Assembly: GCA_963995525.1 (NCBI GenBank)
Contig: CAXEFP010000887.1
Coordinates: forward strand, 1 to 64,000
Reading direction: 5' to 3'
DNA: 64,000 nt
Origin: Escarpia spicata
Taxonomy: Eukaryota > Annelida > Polychaeta > Sabellida > Siboglinidae
This document shows positions 11,601-23,500 of the stretch, in pieces; the first letter of the stretch is position 1; each line of letters starts with the position of its first letter. The position numbers and the translations under genes were made by a program. The notes under the pieces were generated by a model. That model searched no databases and had not been told where the DNA came from. It saw only the letters and a program-made list of their open reading frames with translations.

Positions 11601-12924
11601 TGTTGTTAGAATAGCAAGCGAGCAATGTCATTGTTTCTTTATAGCAGCGAACGTACCGGCGGTAACGTCATACAGTGCGTATAGGTCATGCGAAGTGTGC
11701 GTGCAACGCTGTATTTATTTAGCGTTGTATGTCAGGCCGTAATAAGGTTGAGTGCCGTGCCATTTGGAACACGCTAATAACAAATGTCATATTGCTTATG
11801 GGTTTGAATAACTAACTATGATGTGTCTCAGTGTTCTGCCCATGTTTTCAAAAGGGCAGGGTGTTATTTTATTAAAAGGGCACGTGCGGTGAGCGGTGGT
11901 TAAAAGGGCACTTGCGACACGCGACTAAATTAAATACACGAGATGTAGTAGCAGTGTACAGCTTGTAGTTTAATATCATACTACTTACATATAGTATATT
12001 ATGTACACAGTGTAAACATATATTTATGTACTATAATATTTGTATAGGCTAGGGCATTGTAGAACAAAACATAATATTCAGCTGTACATAACTTTTTAAT
12101 TTGTGTCAGTCTGCATAATATTAAACATACACAGAAAATATTAGCAGGTAATATTTGTGCCAAATTCTTTTGAGCGAGGCTTAACATAATTGAGATATAA
12201 TGTTATGTTCGATTTTGAAAATTAAAAAAATGTACAAGTAACATAGTAATTTAGAAAAATGACATTTAGATAAATATAAATGTGGACAAATGGAACATTA
12301 TAGTATTATAGACAATACGACATGTTTAATTTAGTTAAATATGCATGTCTTAACACTGTATTTAAGTTTTAGTAAAACACCATGTTTAGCATGACATAAC
12401 ATTTTATGTATAAATTCACATCATATTTAATATCCTCAGAAACAATTATATAAGCAAAAGGTATGCAAAATATATGAAATTTAGATACATTGCCCTGCAA
12501 ATAGTAAAAGGTGTAACTGAAAAAGTGTGATGTCATACATTAAAATAATGCATAGTTAATTTTGTTTTATTTACAGAAAAAAACACCCACACAAAATATC
12601 AATGTTAACAATCAGTCAACAAACAAACAAAAGTAACTATCACTAGTTTGAAGCCACCGTTTAATGGTACCCCTCTGAATAATATTTATTACAGGTAGCT
12701 ACTGCTAAATGATTTGGCCAAGACAAGACGCTGGCCGCCAGCCACCTTAGCACCTCTGGCTAGTACACTACACACGCACGTGACGTTGTGACCTAGAAAC
12801 GGGATGCCTTGCATGAACATGAACGCCTTCGTGTGCTGGCGGGTCATTCCATATTGAGGGGGAGTCGGTTGTTTTAACGCACACATTACGCAATTATGCA
12901 GCAGTATTGTTCAGCTATGTTATA
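11601..12924. other. AT-rich intergenic region, no gene seen
   Basis: High A+T sequence with only short chance frames. Small points: a 9-bp word AAAAGGGCA recurs three times between 11849 and 11912, and a short segment near 11778-11805 (ATGTCATATTGCTTATGGG) resembles 18976-18994. Nothing else is supported. Confidence 0.6.
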
Positions 12925-14065
12925 CTAAATTATTATTATTATTTATTATAAAGCATTTATTCAGCGCCGTGTGTCCGGATAAAAAATCTGCTCAAATGCG
13001 CTGACAATCGTAGAGTATAAGTAAATACATTAAATGACTTAAAACATATTAAATATAATTATTAAATAGAAAAATAAAAGAAAATTATTTAAAAGTAGCA
13101 TATAAAAATTACATGAAATGTCAGTTAGATAAACCTCAATAAAAATAAATATATATATATGTATATATATATTTACAAGTGTATAATATTATACATAAGT
13201 TAAATGAATGAGCCGTTTAAATACCTAAAATAAATAATGTGCTTAAATAAAATAAAATAAATACATATAATATGCTAATTAAAACATAATAATAATAAAT
13301 AAATAATTGCAACCTAAGTACATAATCGAATGTCAACATTGCACGCATGTCACTGATACGAACTGCAAAGTTCTTTGAAGGACTGTCGAAATAAGCATGT
13401 CTTTAAAAGTGATTTGAAAGTGGCAATGCAGTTTCAAGCCAGACTGAAGGAGGCAGGGCGTTCCACAGGATCGGGCCAGCCACCGAGAAGGAACGACGGC
13501 CATAATGTTCAAGGTGATATCTCGGAACAGTCAGCAGTCCTTGTTCGGCCGATCTAAGTGATCTGGTCGGCGTGTAGGATGTCACGGGCGATGAAATGTA
13601 CGCAGGGCCGAGATGGTGCACTGCACGATATACCAGCAGTAACAGCTTGAACTCGATCCGCCTGCGATAGGCAACCAGTGTAGACGGTACAGAAGAGGTG
13701 CTATGTGTTCTCGTCTCCTTGTCCCGGTAATGAGACGTTCTGCAGGATTATGTACCATATGCAGCTTTCGCAAGTGCGTCTCCGGCAGACCTTATAACAC
13801 TGCGTTGCCGTAATCAATACCTGACATGATTAAGGCGTTCACAATGGTTCTGCAGGCATTTCCTAATCAACGCGATGCTTCGCAGGTGACAATATGCCAC
13901 CCGGCAAACACGACGCACTTGATTCGTTATCGACATAGTGTTGTCGAATAAAACACCGATGTCGCGGATAACCGGCTTCGGCAAAACAGCGCAGCCACAT
14001 ACATCAATGACATATATATCCAGGTTATCGTTATGGGCAGGTGGGCGCTAACACAGGTTTTACTG
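12925..14065 (-). mobile_element. 3' end of an L2/CR1-type LINE (5'-truncated)
   Basis: The coding part (about 14000 down to 13340, minus) shows the C-terminal region of LINE reverse transcriptases: NALIMSGIDYGNAV, LRKLHMVHNPAERLITGTRR, REHIAPLLYRLHWLPI, PAYISSPVTSYTPTRSLRSA, then YGRRSFSVAGPILWNALP. These lie in more than one frame (a frame change near 13640). The 3' UTR ends in an AATAAATGCTTTATAATAAA tract and an (AAT)n tail at 12925-12945, as in L2-like LINEs. There is no endonuclease or RT catalytic core, so it is a truncated dead copy. Clade assignment is from motif style only. Confidence 0.82.
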
Positions 14066-14404
14066 CATATATTAAAATATTACATATTAAATGCATAATT
14101 AATATATAAATAACATATTTCGTTGACTTTCTGAACTTGAAATTAAACTATTTTGTCTTTGTATACAAGTGTATGATTGTATTACATAACGTATCATGAA
14201 ATATCGATTACACTGTCCTTTGATGTGTATATTGTGTAGAAGTCATATAATAATAGCCTAACAGGCATCCTACTCATGCGTGTTGTTGTTGAGCTGATCT
14301 TTTGTTGGTTGTTTTGGATGTGTGCCCATGTAGTACATCGCGTCAATAAGCGGGGTAACGATCCGTTTTTTCCGTTGGAGCAAGAGCAAATTACGTCACT
14401 ATCT
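14066..14404. other. AT-rich spacer, no gene seen
   Basis: No supported reading frame or repeat. The short frames on both strands lack recognisable motifs. Confidence 0.5.
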
Positions 14405-14492
14405 AGATCAAGGTCAAATATCAATTTGACAAAAATCAAGGTCAAGCACCTAGGTCAATGTCAACCATTTAGGTCAAGGTCAATGGTCAAGG
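14405..14492 (+). promoter_or_regulatory. Cluster of AGGTCA half-site-like words
   Basis: AGGTCA occurs at least five times on the plus strand in about 80 bp (near 14410, 14440, 14450, 14470 and 14476), several with the TCAAGGTCA extension. One pair reads AGGTCAAGGTCA. AGGTCA is the core half-site of many nuclear receptors. It may equally be a decayed short minisatellite. Regulatory function is only a possibility. Confidence 0.3.
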
Positions 14493-14529
14493 TAAATTGG
14501 TGGTTGCCCCATTGTATGCTGTTTGTCTG

Positions 14530-14842
14530 ACTTTGTTCGCTGGTTCCAATAGAGGTAAGGTGTTCCCTGATGCACTTGTGTCGATCTTCAGCCGCAACGT
14601 ACAGTCCTTTCTAAGGATCCATGGCGGTATTATCTTCAGCTTTGTGTATGACTCGTGGTAGGCTGGACATTGACGAGGTTAATGGCTGGTTCCACAGTTT
14701 CTGTATTTACGCCCATGAATGTACACTGCATGTATTTCTTCTGAACCCTGGGCCAATTTCTGTAGCTGTGCATTACCCGCGGTTATTGGTTCGTATTTTC
14801 GCCCTTCACCCAGTGTGTCTGCTCTTGTGTATCCTTTCTGTT
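14530..14842 (-). mobile_element. Internally deleted second copy of Gypsy A (gag-PR segment)
   Basis: 14530-14655 matches about 10535-10690 of Gypsy A (protease start). 14655-14842 matches about 11000-11175 (gag knuckle region). The roughly 310 bp lying between them in Gypsy A are missing. Both copies keep long identical words, for example CATGAATGTACACTGCATG. The right end stops abruptly at LINE B (14843), with the gag text running directly into the RT text of that LINE. Confidence 0.85.
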
Positions 14843-16474
14843 TTCAATGTTAGAGCTACAAAGGCGAAATTTTCGTGCAAAGACGTTGGCCTGAGCATAT
14901 AGGCATATTTTCTGTCTCGCAATGTCATCATCGTCAGTAAGATTATTGTTAATTATATGACCCTGATATTTGAATTTAATAGTGTGAGGTAACGGACGAT
15001 TACTGAGAGTGACAAGATGAATATTGTTTATGTCCCGAGGTTTGTTGTCAATAACCATATGTAGCATTTCTGCTATTTCTAGATGGTTAAATCTACTTGC
15101 CTGAGGTTTAATTTGGGAAATGAGGAAGGTCAAGCCAGTAGATAGACATATTGTTGACCAACCGCCTTGGTTACGTAATTACGGCAACTCGGTTGCAGAT
15201 GCGCTCAGTGGGGCGTGGTATTCTGTTGCTAGCATTTCTAGGCCAGCAGGTGGTTTCACTGTAATCTTAGAGGGTGTTCCACAATGTTTAGTTTGAATTG
15301 TATATTGGATTAGCCAATAGAAATGATGGAAACCGGTCATATGATGTGTAATTGGGTCCGCTTATATAAACGTCTGTTGTTCACGAAAACCGTTCTTTCT
15401 CATATGCGTTGACCTTGATATATAAGAACCCTACTAGACTGAGCCATCTAGTGTACGGAGACCTCGCTAATCCGTGACACCATACAGTATGACTTGTTGG
15501 CATTACATGCTATGTTAAAATTTCGCCATACTTGGCATAACAATCTGTTACTTTTCTCAATCCAGAAACACTAGGTGAAAAAATACAGAGATCATCTGCA
15601 TACATCAAATGATTCATTATGGTGCCTGCATCAAGACGTCCAATTTGTAATTTGTTAAGATTTACACTTAAGTCATCCATGTACTCATTAAAAAGGTAGG
15701 GAGACACTATTTGAGACAGTAAAAAATCTAGAAAAGCTCTGACACCATCTGACAGTGAATTTCTGGGTACTGTACCAGTGATACAGAATGCGCACAATGA
15801 AAGAAGGACAGCCACGGTCAATTAGTTTAGTGAATAACTTGCTATGGTTCACTTTGTCGAAGGCCTTGGAGGCATCCAACATAGTGACATACATAGAAGA
15901 GCCATTCGCTATGCAGTGTCGAAAAAGTTATTTTAATAGAAATATGAGCATCCCAGCTGAGTGATGCTTTTTAAATCCAAACTGGTTGGCACACGTTGTG
16001 AAGAAAATGGTAGCCCTTGATAATATTAGATTCAAATAATTTACTAGCAATTGTTGCAAGAGCAATAGGTCTGTAGTTATTGTTATCAGACAAATCACCA
16101 GCTTTGTTTTTAATTATTGGAGCTATTATTGTGACCATCATAGCATCAGGTAAAAACCCATGAATTAACAAGCTACTGAATAACAGTGACATATAAACAT
16201 GAAGTTTTTTATTAGCATACTTAAAATGTTCATTACTTATACAGTCATAACCAGGATCTTTCCCTGTAGGCATTGCCTGAAAGTTGTCTTGTATTTCTTT
16301 AGCATCAACCATCATTTGATCATTAAATTGCATATTGCTGCAATGCATGTCAATCTTTCTAGTATGTGTTAGAGATCCATGTACAAAATTAAATAGAGAT
16401 TGGTAATGATGAAGCCACATATTCTTTACATTTTCAGCACCACATGCACCGCCAACATTGCTGGGATTTGGCAA
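14843..16474 (-). pseudogene. LINE B ORF2 reverse transcriptase region (interrupted)
   Basis: Would reverse transcribe LINE RNA at the nicked target. Visible in order: GKDPGYDCISNEHFKY (fingers), NNNYRPIALATIASKLFE, LDASKAFDKVNHSKLF (motif A catalytic Asp), then VSPYLFNEYMDDLS in place of the usual QGG-LSP-LFN block, then NHLMYADDLCIFSPS (motif C, both Asp kept, about 15580-15620). After FNIACNANKSYCM (about 15488-15525) the text is broken by the 15060-15479 insertion and resumes at IDNKPRDINN (15054), continuing to YQGHIINNNLTDDDDIARQ and FARKFRLCSSNIE at 14843. There are frame changes around 15690-15820 and 15900-15990. Confidence 0.85.
15060..15479 (-). mobile_element. 420-bp TG...CA insertion with 5-bp TSD (solo LTR-like)
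   Basis: On the plus strand it begins TGTAGCATTT and ends TCCGTGACA, with CCATA immediately before (15055-15059) and after (15480-15484). Removing it and one CCATA restores a continuous RT reading frame of LINE B across the site, so the boundaries are well supported. TG...CA ends and a 5-bp duplication are typical of an LTR left alone after recombination. Read on the minus strand it starts TGTCACGGATTAGCGAGG and has a TATA-like CTTATATATCAAGG about 60 bp in. A longer relative lies at 61322-62656, and the short copy lacks about 1.13 kb present there. A non-autonomous element other than an LTR is possible. Confidence 0.88.
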
Positions 16475-16530
16475 CTTGGCATTGTTGATTTGTTTTATAT
16501 ATTTCCAGAAGTTTTTAAAGTGATTACTAC

Positions 16531-17740
16531 TTAGTTTTGAAGCAAGTGGTTCGGCTTTAAGGGCTTCAGCATTTTTTCACAGAGTCTTTTATTATGTTTA
16601 AATTGAGCACGTTTAATTTTCATTACGTCATACAAAGGACCATGTTGGGGACTCCCAAAAGACCGCCATATGAGAAACGACTCTCTAGCAACTTGGTGGG
16701 AGTCTCTGACCATATCATTCCAACAAAGAACGGCATTCTTCGAAGACATGTTATGCGTCTTAGTAGGTATGACTTCAGAGGCATCCTTGAGTGAAGTAAT
16801 AATGTCTTCATAACATTTGCATAGCAGTATATGATGGGCTTTAGCATTACAATTCGGGTCGGTACATCGTAAAACATCATGAGGTACATCAATGGCAGAT
16901 AAAATCACTCTGGTTTGAGTGTAATAGTTGTGAAGGTTTTGATGAGTGGCAGCCCCCCACATAGGACAAGGTTGTCGAATTTGCTCCTGAGTGGATGCTT
17001 CAGAAGTAGGTAATAAATTGACAGATATGGTAAAGCATAAAGGTAGGTGGTCAGAAGAGACACAATCATAATTAACTACCATATCAGAGATCGACGAGTG
17101 ACTGGAGTGAGTGCTGAGCAAATGGTCCAGCCAACTCCTTGAGTCATGAGCATTACTGACATAAGTAAAAGCATCGGAAGGGAGACACTTAATATCATTT
17201 GGAATGAGGTGACATTCATTAATAAATGCATTGAGAAGTGTCGAAAACAGACTGGGCTTGTTAATGTCCGCATTAAAATCCCCAATGATGAATATGTTAG
17301 CTTATTCAAATGAATCTTCAATTAAATTAAATTAAATTCAAATGTATCTTGCCTAAAAAAGCTTGATATTCTTCGGAATTGTCATCACTCTGATACGGTA
17401 AATATACGTTGAGAATCAGAATAGTGGCATTAGACGTGATGATTGTCAGACCAAGGAGTCTTTTCTCATCGTCGTAAATTAATGGTTCAATAAATGGGTC
17501 GAGTGAACGTCTCCATAAAAAGCAAAGCCCGCCACGAGGGCGTCCACTGAAACCATCACACAAATCAATAGAACTAATACCTCTGGCATTGAATTCAGGG
17601 TGAACAGAATTAAGGTAGGAAAGGCACTGTTCAGAAAGCCAATGTTCTTACACTGCAAGAATATCACAGGATTTTAAAATGTTAAGCACGTCGTAAGCAC
17701 TGTTCCGTATGTTCCTGGCATTAAATGAAACAAGACGGAG
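16531..17740 (-). pseudogene. LINE B ORF2 endonuclease and linker
   Basis: An AP-endonuclease-like domain that would nick the target DNA. The N-terminal piece FNARNIRN lies near 17720. A stop codon occurs just before EHWLSEQCLSYL (about 17640) where related proteins have a Gln. GLTIITSNATILILNVYLPY follows (about 17400-17440), and IIGDFNAD (catalytic Asn/Asp region) is readable near 17275. WLDHLLSTH and SSDHLPL (the conserved Ser-Asp-His) occur at about 17050-17130. The rest to 16531 is the Cys/His-containing linker before the RT (CTDPNC). There are frame changes near 17320-17340 and 17100. Confidence 0.83.
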
Positions 17741-17748
17741 TTGACAGT

Positions 17749-18675
17749 TTACAGGTGAGTCAAATCTGTTGATGTGTGCTTCCTACGCGGGAAGTACCGT
17801 CCAATATGTGTTCCAGCAGGCCAGAGATTGGCATCGTAGAGTAAGTTCGGTTTAGCAGTGTCCACACACAGTTTGAAGGATGAATAAGAGTCTTGTTTAG
17901 TTGGTAGGCGTTCAAAGCGTTTCATGTTCAAAGTAGTTGTCACATAAGTAGAAATTTCGGCACAAGTTGTATCTGCATGAAATCCTGTTAAGAAGTATTC
18001 AGCAGATATGAGTCGAACAGGAGCACATTTGAGTCCGAATTTTGTAGAATTGCCAGTAGTCATGGTATTTGGTTTATATTTAGAAGAGGGCGGCTTGGAC
18101 GTATTAGAGAAGGCCGACTTGGACGTTTTTTTGGCATTTCTTGCGACAACCACGGTCCACAGTGGAGGAGAAGTGGAGTTACCCGTGGTTGATGTTGATT
18201 GTGGTAGAACGGTCGACACATTATCAGCAGCAGGTTGCGGGGTTGACACAGCTGCATCGGTGGGTCGTGAGGTTGATACAGCATCAGCGGCCGGTCGTGA
18301 GGTTGATACAGCAGCAGTAGCGGCGGAGCATGATGTTGATACAGTGGCAGCGGCGGGACGTGGAGTTGATACACCGGCAGCGGCGGGTCGTGAGGTTGAT
18401 ACAGCAGCAGTGGCGGGTCGTGATGTTGTAGTGCGAGCGGTCTGAGTCACAGTTTGTATTGCTGGTATAAGTGACGACACCAGCGTATATAGCGTATATA
18501 GGAATAATAGCCGGATCGATTTCGTCAAGAAGTTTCGAGATGTCGTCGACATTGTGTTTATTCTTGTCAGACCCTTGTCGTTTAATACGACGATGTTTCG
18601 TTGGCACGGAGATGTGAGCATATAAAACGTATTTGGCAGTTGCAATGTCATCATCTGTAAAATTTTAGAAAACAA
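17749..18675 (-). pseudogene. LINE B ORF1-like protein with Thr-Ser-Arg-Pro repeats
   Basis: An open frame of 308 codons just upstream of the endonuclease. Residues about 80-150 are a run of diverged 9-11 residue repeats of the type TSRPAAAAVS (coding DNA 18226-18430). This is followed by a basic, Ser/Thr-rich stretch and a C-terminal domain with YFLTGFHADTT, RFERLPTKQDSYSSFKL and WPAGTHIGRYFPRRK. Such a C-terminal region, with a Ser-Phe-Lys block and a late Trp-Pro, is the pattern of LINE ORF1 proteins that bind RNA. The start Met (18675) is simply the first in frame. Whether the frame is still intact is unclear, but ORF2 is dead. Confidence 0.7.
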
Positions 18676-19283
18676 TGCGATTTAGGACAGATCGAGGCAA
18701 AATGTCCATTCAGTTGATATAAATGCATAACAGTTCGTTGATGACAACGTTGTCGATCGCCATGACAACGGGCGATAATATAAGTCAAATCACAAATCGT
18801 ATATAAAGTCTATAAAAACCGTAGATATCTCCGTAGATCAGACGCACAAAGTTCGATGTCGGCGATATCTGAGCTTGTAATCCTTGGACACCTGTGAGCA
18901 ACGCGTAAAAACGTGCGAAAATGACTTTAATGTAGAAGCATTAAGATTTACGTCCAGCTCGAACTTTTGTTATGATATATGTCATATTGTTTATGGGTTT
19001 GCCACAAACAGAACATAATGCTATGTCACAGTTGTTCAACAGATACAAGGCATATGTGCGTTTCACTTTGCTGCCACCATGATGTGTTGCATCCGTTTTA
19101 TTCAATTTGAGTTTTATAAACACAGCTTCGCTATGGCGAAAGTGTCTCGGACATCGGACTACTTCAACATAATGTATCAGTACGCCGTGATGCGTCTAAT
19201 ACAAGGAGACCCATATTACAACAAACACCAACAGCGTAAAGAGCATCGAACAGACAACCTAACTAAAGGCAACAATCCAGTCA
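18676..19283. other. Spacer with one dispersed repeat fragment
   Basis: 18676-18960 holds nothing recognisable. 18967-19235 contains the relative of 7289-7430. On the minus strand, 19123-18941 reads as a short peptide with NKTDATHH and later CSVCGKPI. It could be the remains of a transposon protein, but no family is recognised. Confidence 0.45.
19079..19235. repeat. Dispersed repeat fragment related to 7289-7430
   Basis: Shares ATGATGTGTT, CTTCAACATAATGTA and TACGCCGTGATGC with the left copy in the same orientation and order. It lies just upstream of LINE C. Confidence 0.55.
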
Positions 19284-20556
19284 AACAGTCCTGATATCAT
19301 ATTCCTAGTTGAAATCAAAATAGATGAAAACCATTCAACGTACTCTTTTCTACTACCTATTTATGATGCCATCAGAAAGGACATAAATGTCCATGGCGGT
19401 GGAGTATTTATGGCCTTTCGTGATGACATCATTGTAGAACCACTTCTAAACCTTAACTAAAATTGTGAAATGGTATGGACACAAATCCACTTTGCACGAA
19501 ACAAATCCATATAATTATATACTTTGCATCTTATGACTGACCTTCTAATGACCATCTTCAATCTCTTGAAGCTCTCTGTGAATCTTTGACGGATCTGTAC
19601 AGACCTTAACAAACTCCTCCTAACGTTGTCATAGCAGGAGACTTTAACCTTCCTGATATCAACTGGGGCAACGAAAAAAAACACTGACAATAGAACAGCC
19701 AGCAAGCATAAACAAACTTGTCGAACAATTTATGACAGAATTTGGACTTCAAAACATGGTGAACGATCCCACACGAGTCCATTCTGGCAATATTCTTGAT
19801 CTAATACCTTAAATCCATCCATAATTATCAATACACATACCACCCCTGATATTAGTGATCATGAAACTCAATCCTTCAGAACAGGAAACAACTACACAAA
19901 GTCTTGCAATATAAATCAGCAGACTGGGTCAAACTTAAACATGGCATAACTCAATTAACAAGGGAATACGTTGACGTGGACTCCGATTCACTAGACATCA
20001 ATTTTTGTCGGATCAAACTTGCTACACTGATCAACAATACCATCCCTAGTCGCAAAACCATAGCAAAAAACCACCTCCCCTGGATAACACGGAACATAAT
20101 AAGAATGCAACGAAAACGCAACAAAAGCCACACAAAAATCAAAACAAACTGGACTTAACAGCATTTGTGAAAATGTTAATGAACTCAGAAGGCAAGCCAC
20201 TAAGGCTGCTGCCAAAACTTACAAAGACTATGTAAACAACCAAACTGGAGACAGTCTAAAAACAAACCCCAAACAATTCTGGTCATTCATCAAAGCAAAC
20301 AAACAAAAATATTGGCATTCCTATATTACAAGTAAGCGAATAACCAATCATCAACGACCATGACAAAGCAAATGCACTGAATAACAGTTGAGTCATGTGT
20401 TCACCCAGGAAATCTACCCTATTCCCCAACAAACACCTTCCACTCTTGAAATCGGGATAACTGGAATAATTAAGCAACTGAAAACATTTAACCAGAATAA
20501 ATCTATCGGACCAGACAAACTCCTAGCCAGAGTTCTCAAAGAAACTGGAAATAGCC
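19284..20556 (+). pseudogene. LINE C 5' half: endonuclease and start of RT
   Basis: Plus-strand CR1/jockey-like LINE. An early endonuclease motif PDIIFLVEIKIDE begins at 19284. The metal-site motif VIAGDFNLPDINWG lies at 19628-19668 and ISDHE at 19853-19867. The linker has IPSRKTIAKNHLPWITRNI (20041-20097), the usual basic stretch before RT. The RT fingers appear as FNQNKSIGPDKLLARVLKE (20488-20544). Several frameshifts and stops separate these, so it is a dead copy. The RT text then runs straight into the first unit of the 74-bp satellite at 20557. Its continuation is at 47288. Confidence 0.88.
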
Positions 20557-23500
20557 CATCTTCCAACAGTCGTACAACACATGCAAACTCCCTGATGACT
20601 GGCTCCAAGCCCTAGTAACACCATTACACACATCTTCCAACAGTCGCACAACACATGCAAACTCCCTGATGACTGGCTCCAAGCCCTAGTAACACCATTA
20701 CACACATCTTCCAACAGTCGCACAACACATGCAAACTCCCTGATGACTGGCGCCAAGCCCTAGTAACACCAATACACACATCTTCCAACAGTCGCACAAC
20801 ACATGCAAACTCCCTGATGATTGGCGCCAAGCCCTAGTAACACCAATACACACATCTTCCAACAGTCGCACAACACATGCAAACTCCCTGATGACTCGCT
20901 CCAAGCCCTAGTAACACCAATACACACATCTTCCAACAGTCGCACAACACATGCAAACTCCCTGAAGACTGGCGCCAAGCCCTAGTAACACCAATACACA
21001 CATCTTCCAACAGTCGCACAACACATGCAAACTCCCTGATGACTGGCGCCAAGCCCTAGTAACACCAGTACACACATCTTCCAACAGTCGCACAACACAT
21101 GCAAACTCCCTGATGACTGGCTCCTAGCCCTAGTAACACCATTACACACATCTTCCAACAGTCGCACAACACATGCAAACTCCCTGATGACTGGCTCCAA
21201 GCCCTAGTAACACCATTACACACATCTTCCAACAGTCGTACAACACATGCAAACTCCCTGATGACCCGCTCCAAGCCTTAGTAACACCAATGCACACATC
21301 TTCCAACAGTCGCACAACACATGCAAACTCCCTGATGACTGGCTCCAAGCCCTAGTAACACCATTACACACATCTTCCAACAGTCGTACAACATATGCAA
21401 ACTCCCTGATGACTGGCTCCAAGCCCTAGTAACACCAATACACACATCTTCCAACAGTCGCACAACACATGCAAACTCCCTGATGACTGGCTCCAAGCCC
21501 TAGTAACACCATTACACACATCTTCCAACAGTCGTACAACACATGCAAACTCCCTGATGACTGGCTCCAAGCCTTAGTAACACCAATACACACATCTTCC
21601 AACAGTCGCACAACACATGCAAACTCCCTGATGACTCGCTCCAAGCCCTAGTAACACCAATACACACATCTTCCAACAGTCGCACACAACACATGCAAAC
21701 TCCCTGATGACTGGCTCCAAGCCCTAGTAACACCATTACACACATCGTCCAACAGTCGCACAACACATGCACACTCCCTGATGACTGGCTCCAAGCCCTA
21801 GTAACACCATTACACACATCTTCCAACAGTCGTACAACACATGCAAACACCCTGATGACTGGCTCCAAGCCCTAGTAACACCATTACACACATCTTCCAA
21901 CAGTCGCACAACACATGCAAACTCCCTGATGACTGGCTCCAAGCCCTAGTAACACCATTACACACATCTTCCAACAGTCGCACAACACATGCAAACTCCC
22001 TGATGACTGGCTCCAAGCCCTAGTAACACCATTACACACATCTTCCAACAGTCGCACAACACATGCAAACTCCCCGATGACTGGCTCCAAGCCCTAGTAA
22101 CACCATTACACACATCTTCCAACAGTCGTACAACACATGCAAACTCCCTGATGACTGGCTCCAAGCCCTAGTAACACCATTACACACATCTTCCAAAAGT
22201 CGTACAACACATGCAAACTCCCTGATGACTGGCTCCAAGCCCTAGTAACACCAATACACACATCTTCCAACAGTCGCACAACACATGCAAACTCCCTGAT
22301 GACTGGCTCCAAGCCCTAGTAACACCATTACACACATCTTTCAACAGTCGTACAACACATGCAAACTCCCTGATGACTGGTTCCAAGCCTTAGTAACACC
22401 AATACACACATCTTCCAACAGTCGCACAACACATGCAAACTCCCTGATGACTCGCTCCAAGCCCTAGTAACACCAATACACACATCTTCCAACAGTCGCA
22501 CACAACACATGCAAACTACCTGATGACTGGCTCCAAGCCCTAGTAACACCATTACACACATCGTCCAACAGTCGCACAACACATGCACACTCCCTGATGA
22601 CTGGCTCCAAGCCCTAGTAACACCATTACACACATCTTCCAACAGTCGCACAACACATGCAAACTCCCTGATGACTGGCTCCAAGCCCTAGTAACACCAT
22701 TACACACATCTTCCAACAGTCGTACAACACATGCAAACTCCCTGATGACTGGCTCCAAGCCCTAGTAACACCATTACACACATCTTCCAACAGTCGTACA
22801 ACACATGCAAACTCCCTGATGACTGGCTCGAAGCCCTAGTAACACCATTACACACATCTTCCAACAGTCGTACAACACATGCAAACTCCCTGATGACTGG
22901 CTCCAAGCCCTAGTAACACCATTACACACATCTTCCAACAGTCGTACAACACATGCAAACTCCCTGATGACTGGCTCCAAGCCCTAGTAACACCATTACA
23001 CACATCTTCCAACAGTCGTACAACACATGCAAACTCCCCGATGACTCGCTCCAAGCCCTAGTAACACCATTACACACATCTTCCAACAGTCGTACAACAC
23101 ATGCAAACTCCCTGATGACTGGCTCCAAGCCCTAGTAACACCATTACACACATCTTCCAACAGTCGCACAACACATGCAAACTCCCTGATGACTGGCTCC
23201 AAGCCCTAGTAACACCATTACACATATCTTCCAACAGTCGCACAAAACATGCAAACTCCCTGATGACTGGCTCCAAGCCCTAGTAACACCAATACACACA
23301 TCTTCCAACAGTCGTACAACACATGCAAACTCCCTGATGACTGGCTCCAAGCCCTAGTAACACCATTACACACATCTTCCAACAGTCGCACAACACATGC
23401 AAACTCCCTGATGACTGGCTCCAAGCCCTAGTAACACCATTACACACATCTTCCAACAGTCGCACAACACATGCAAACTCCCTGATGACTGGCTCCAAGC

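Larger units (their letters stand above)
14843..18675 (-). mobile_element. LINE B: degenerate two-ORF non-LTR retrotransposon
   Basis: Minus-strand LINE with an ORF1 (17749-18675) followed by an ORF2 with AP-like endonuclease (about 16531-17740) and reverse transcriptase (about 14843-16474). ORF2 is cut by a 420-bp insertion (15060-15479) with a target-site duplication. The 3' end of the LINE is lost at the junction with the Gypsy fragment at 14842. Several stops and frameshifts make it inactive. I am not certain of the clade. Confidence 0.85.

Noticed and set aside
18008..18445. Plus-strand Val/Asp/Thr-rich repeat protein
   Set aside because: It is the antisense shadow of the TSRPAAAAVS repeats of LINE B ORF1, which has a better-supported context.
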